Source: CAVSUZ01 sp963834715 | GTDB lineage: Bacteria > Pseudomonadota > Alphaproteobacteria > Acetobacterales > Acetobacteraceae | Assembly: GCA_963834715.1 (NCBI GenBank) | Contig: CAWIDE010000027.1 | Coordinates: 1 to 64,000, forward strand | Direction of reading: 5' to 3' | Length of the DNA stretch: 64,000 nt | Shown here: positions 63,470 to 64,000 of the stretch, one piece after another | Layout of the letters: every line of letters starts with the position of its first letter | How positions within the stretch are numbered: the stretch's first letter is position 1 | Program-made: the position numbers and the translations under genes | Notes under the pieces: generated by a model | Told to the model about the DNA's origin: nothing | What the model saw: only the letters and a program-made list of their open reading frames with translations | Databases searched by the model: none

Positions 63470-63919
63470 ATGCTGCGGCTGTCGAAGCTGACCGACTACG
63501 CCGTTGTGGTTCTGGTGCGATTATCCCGAGGCGAGGCGGTGCAGACCTCGCCGGGGATTTCGGCCTCCACCGGCATACCGGAGCCGACGGTGGCCAAAGT
63601 GCTGAAAGCGCTGGCATGTAGCGGCTTGGTGGCCTCGCAGCGGGGGGCGCATGGCGGCTACCGGCTGATGCGGCCGCTAGGCGCGATACCGATAGCCGAC
63701 GTGATTGAGGCGATTGATGGTCCGATTGCGCTGACGGCTTGTGTGGATGGTGGAACGGGTATGTGCGAGGTAGAGCGGATCTGCCCAATGCGGGGGCGCT
63801 GGGATCCAGTGAACGAGGCGATCCATCAGGCGCTTACCAACATTACGTTGGCGGACATGCAGGAGGCATCACTGCCACGCCCGGTCGTTGTACGCCCTGC
63901 GATCAACGTTGCTGAATAG
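63470..63919 (+). CDS. Rrf2-type Fe-S cluster assembly regulator of the suf operon
   Basis: 149 residues: MLRLSKLTDYAVVVLVRLSR, helix-turn-helix ASTGIPEPTVAKVLKALACS, wing SQRGAHGGYRLMRP and three cluster-binding Cys in ACVDGGTGMCEVERICPM. This matches the SUF-system regulator branch of the Rrf2/IscR family, which senses Fe-S status and controls suf genes. The ATG at 63470 gives the family start. sufB begins nine bases after its stop. Confidence 0.92.
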   Translation: MLRLSKLTDYAVVVLVRLSRGEAVQTSPGISASTGIPEPTVAKVLKALACSGLVASQRGAHGGYRLMRPLGAIPIADVIEAIDGPIALTACVDGGTGMCEVERICPMRGRWDPVNEAIHQALTNITLADMQEASLPRPVVVRPAINVAE

Positions 63920-63928
63920 GATGATTTG

Positions 63929-64000
63929 ATGTCTGCTACGACCGAAACGCTCGAGACCGTTCAGACCTTTACTCAGAGTGGGTACAAGTGGGGTTTCGAG
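63929..64000 (+). CDS. sufB: Fe-S cluster assembly scaffold SufB, N-terminus only
   Basis: 24 codons to the window edge: MSATTETLETVQTFTQSGYK, then WGFE. The pattern V-x-x-x-T-x-x-x-Y-K-x-G-F is the SufB start, and the position behind the suf regulator supports it. AGGATGAT supplies the ribosome site. The gene is cut by the window end. Confidence 0.8.
   Translation, partial: MSATTETLETVQTFTQSGYKWGFE

Overview
The window is GC-rich chromosomal DNA from an alphaproteobacterium. The gene content and order (lysC next to ptsP, hisS overlapping prfA, ubiG, an Rrf2-type regulator in front of sufB, a 3-hydroxybutyrate dehydrogenase) and the many dispersed GC-rich palindromes suggest a member of the Rhodospirillales/Acetobacteraceae. 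That placement is inference from gene content; there is no rRNA in the window.

Layout. 0.2-6.1 kb: a LysR regulator, a membrane protein, a serine hydrolase, 3-hydroxybutyrate dehydrogenase, a glutathionyl-hydroquinone reductase and an Asn/Gln-rich peptidoglycan-binding protein cut off from its signal peptide by a frameshift. 6.2-11.4 kb: ubiG divergent from lysC, a nitronate monooxygenase-like flavoprotein and ptsP. 11.5-20.7 kb: an accessory stretch with an IS1380-type element, a 32-bp tandem repeat, a broken membrane/receiver-domain gene, a HEPN-like gene broken by a frameshift and by an IS4-family element with perfect 9-bp target duplications, an AraC-TolB-TPR regulator and a frameshifted cupin. 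20.7-27.2 kb: a decayed TetR-like/Phd region, ispG, a HepT/MntA pair, a DUF892 protein, hisS and prfA. 27.2-32.0 kb: a second accessory stretch with a cyclase remnant, a FixJ-type HTH protein, a DUF6516/HTH pair and an unknown 422-residue membrane-anchored protein. It lies next to the large helicase gene lhr, and a decayed second copy of the lhr 3' end sits on its far side. 36.3-39.2 kb: small genes and damaged genes, including a DUF1398 gene whose middle third is inverted. 39.2-44.6 kb: an operon of an agmatinase-like enzyme, a FUSC/DUF1656/HlyD (AaeB/X/A-like) efflux system and a P1 peptidase. 44.6-51.7 kb: RidA, toxin-antitoxin remnants, an amidase pseudogene, a second LysR, an APH-fold kinase, a 2-hydroxyacid dehydrogenase and glutaryl-CoA dehydrogenase. 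51.9-58.5 kb: thrS, infC (apparently starting at ATA), a peroxiredoxin-like gene with an in-frame UGA, fhs and a PhnW-like aminotransferase. 58.6-64.0 kb: a MazF-type toxin-antitoxin pair, two methyltransferases (one frameshifted), an AmpG-like transporter, tRNA-Leu(CAA) and the start of the suf operon.

The most striking signal is at 54872-55534. The peroxiredoxin-like frame is open except for one TGA, which falls exactly where the family has the first Cys of W-C-P-Y-C. A perfect 7-bp hairpin with loop GUC starts 14 nt after it, resembling the E. coli fdhF selenocysteine-insertion element. The second is the DUF1398 gene: flipping 36956-37133 back between GATTC/GAATC inverted repeats restores one uninterrupted reading frame.

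A general feature is gene decay. About ten accessory genes carry single-base frameshifts, nonsense codons, deletions, an IS insertion or an inversion, while every housekeeping gene is intact. This argues for real pseudogene formation in a genome with active rearrangement, although some homopolymer shifts could be sequencing errors.
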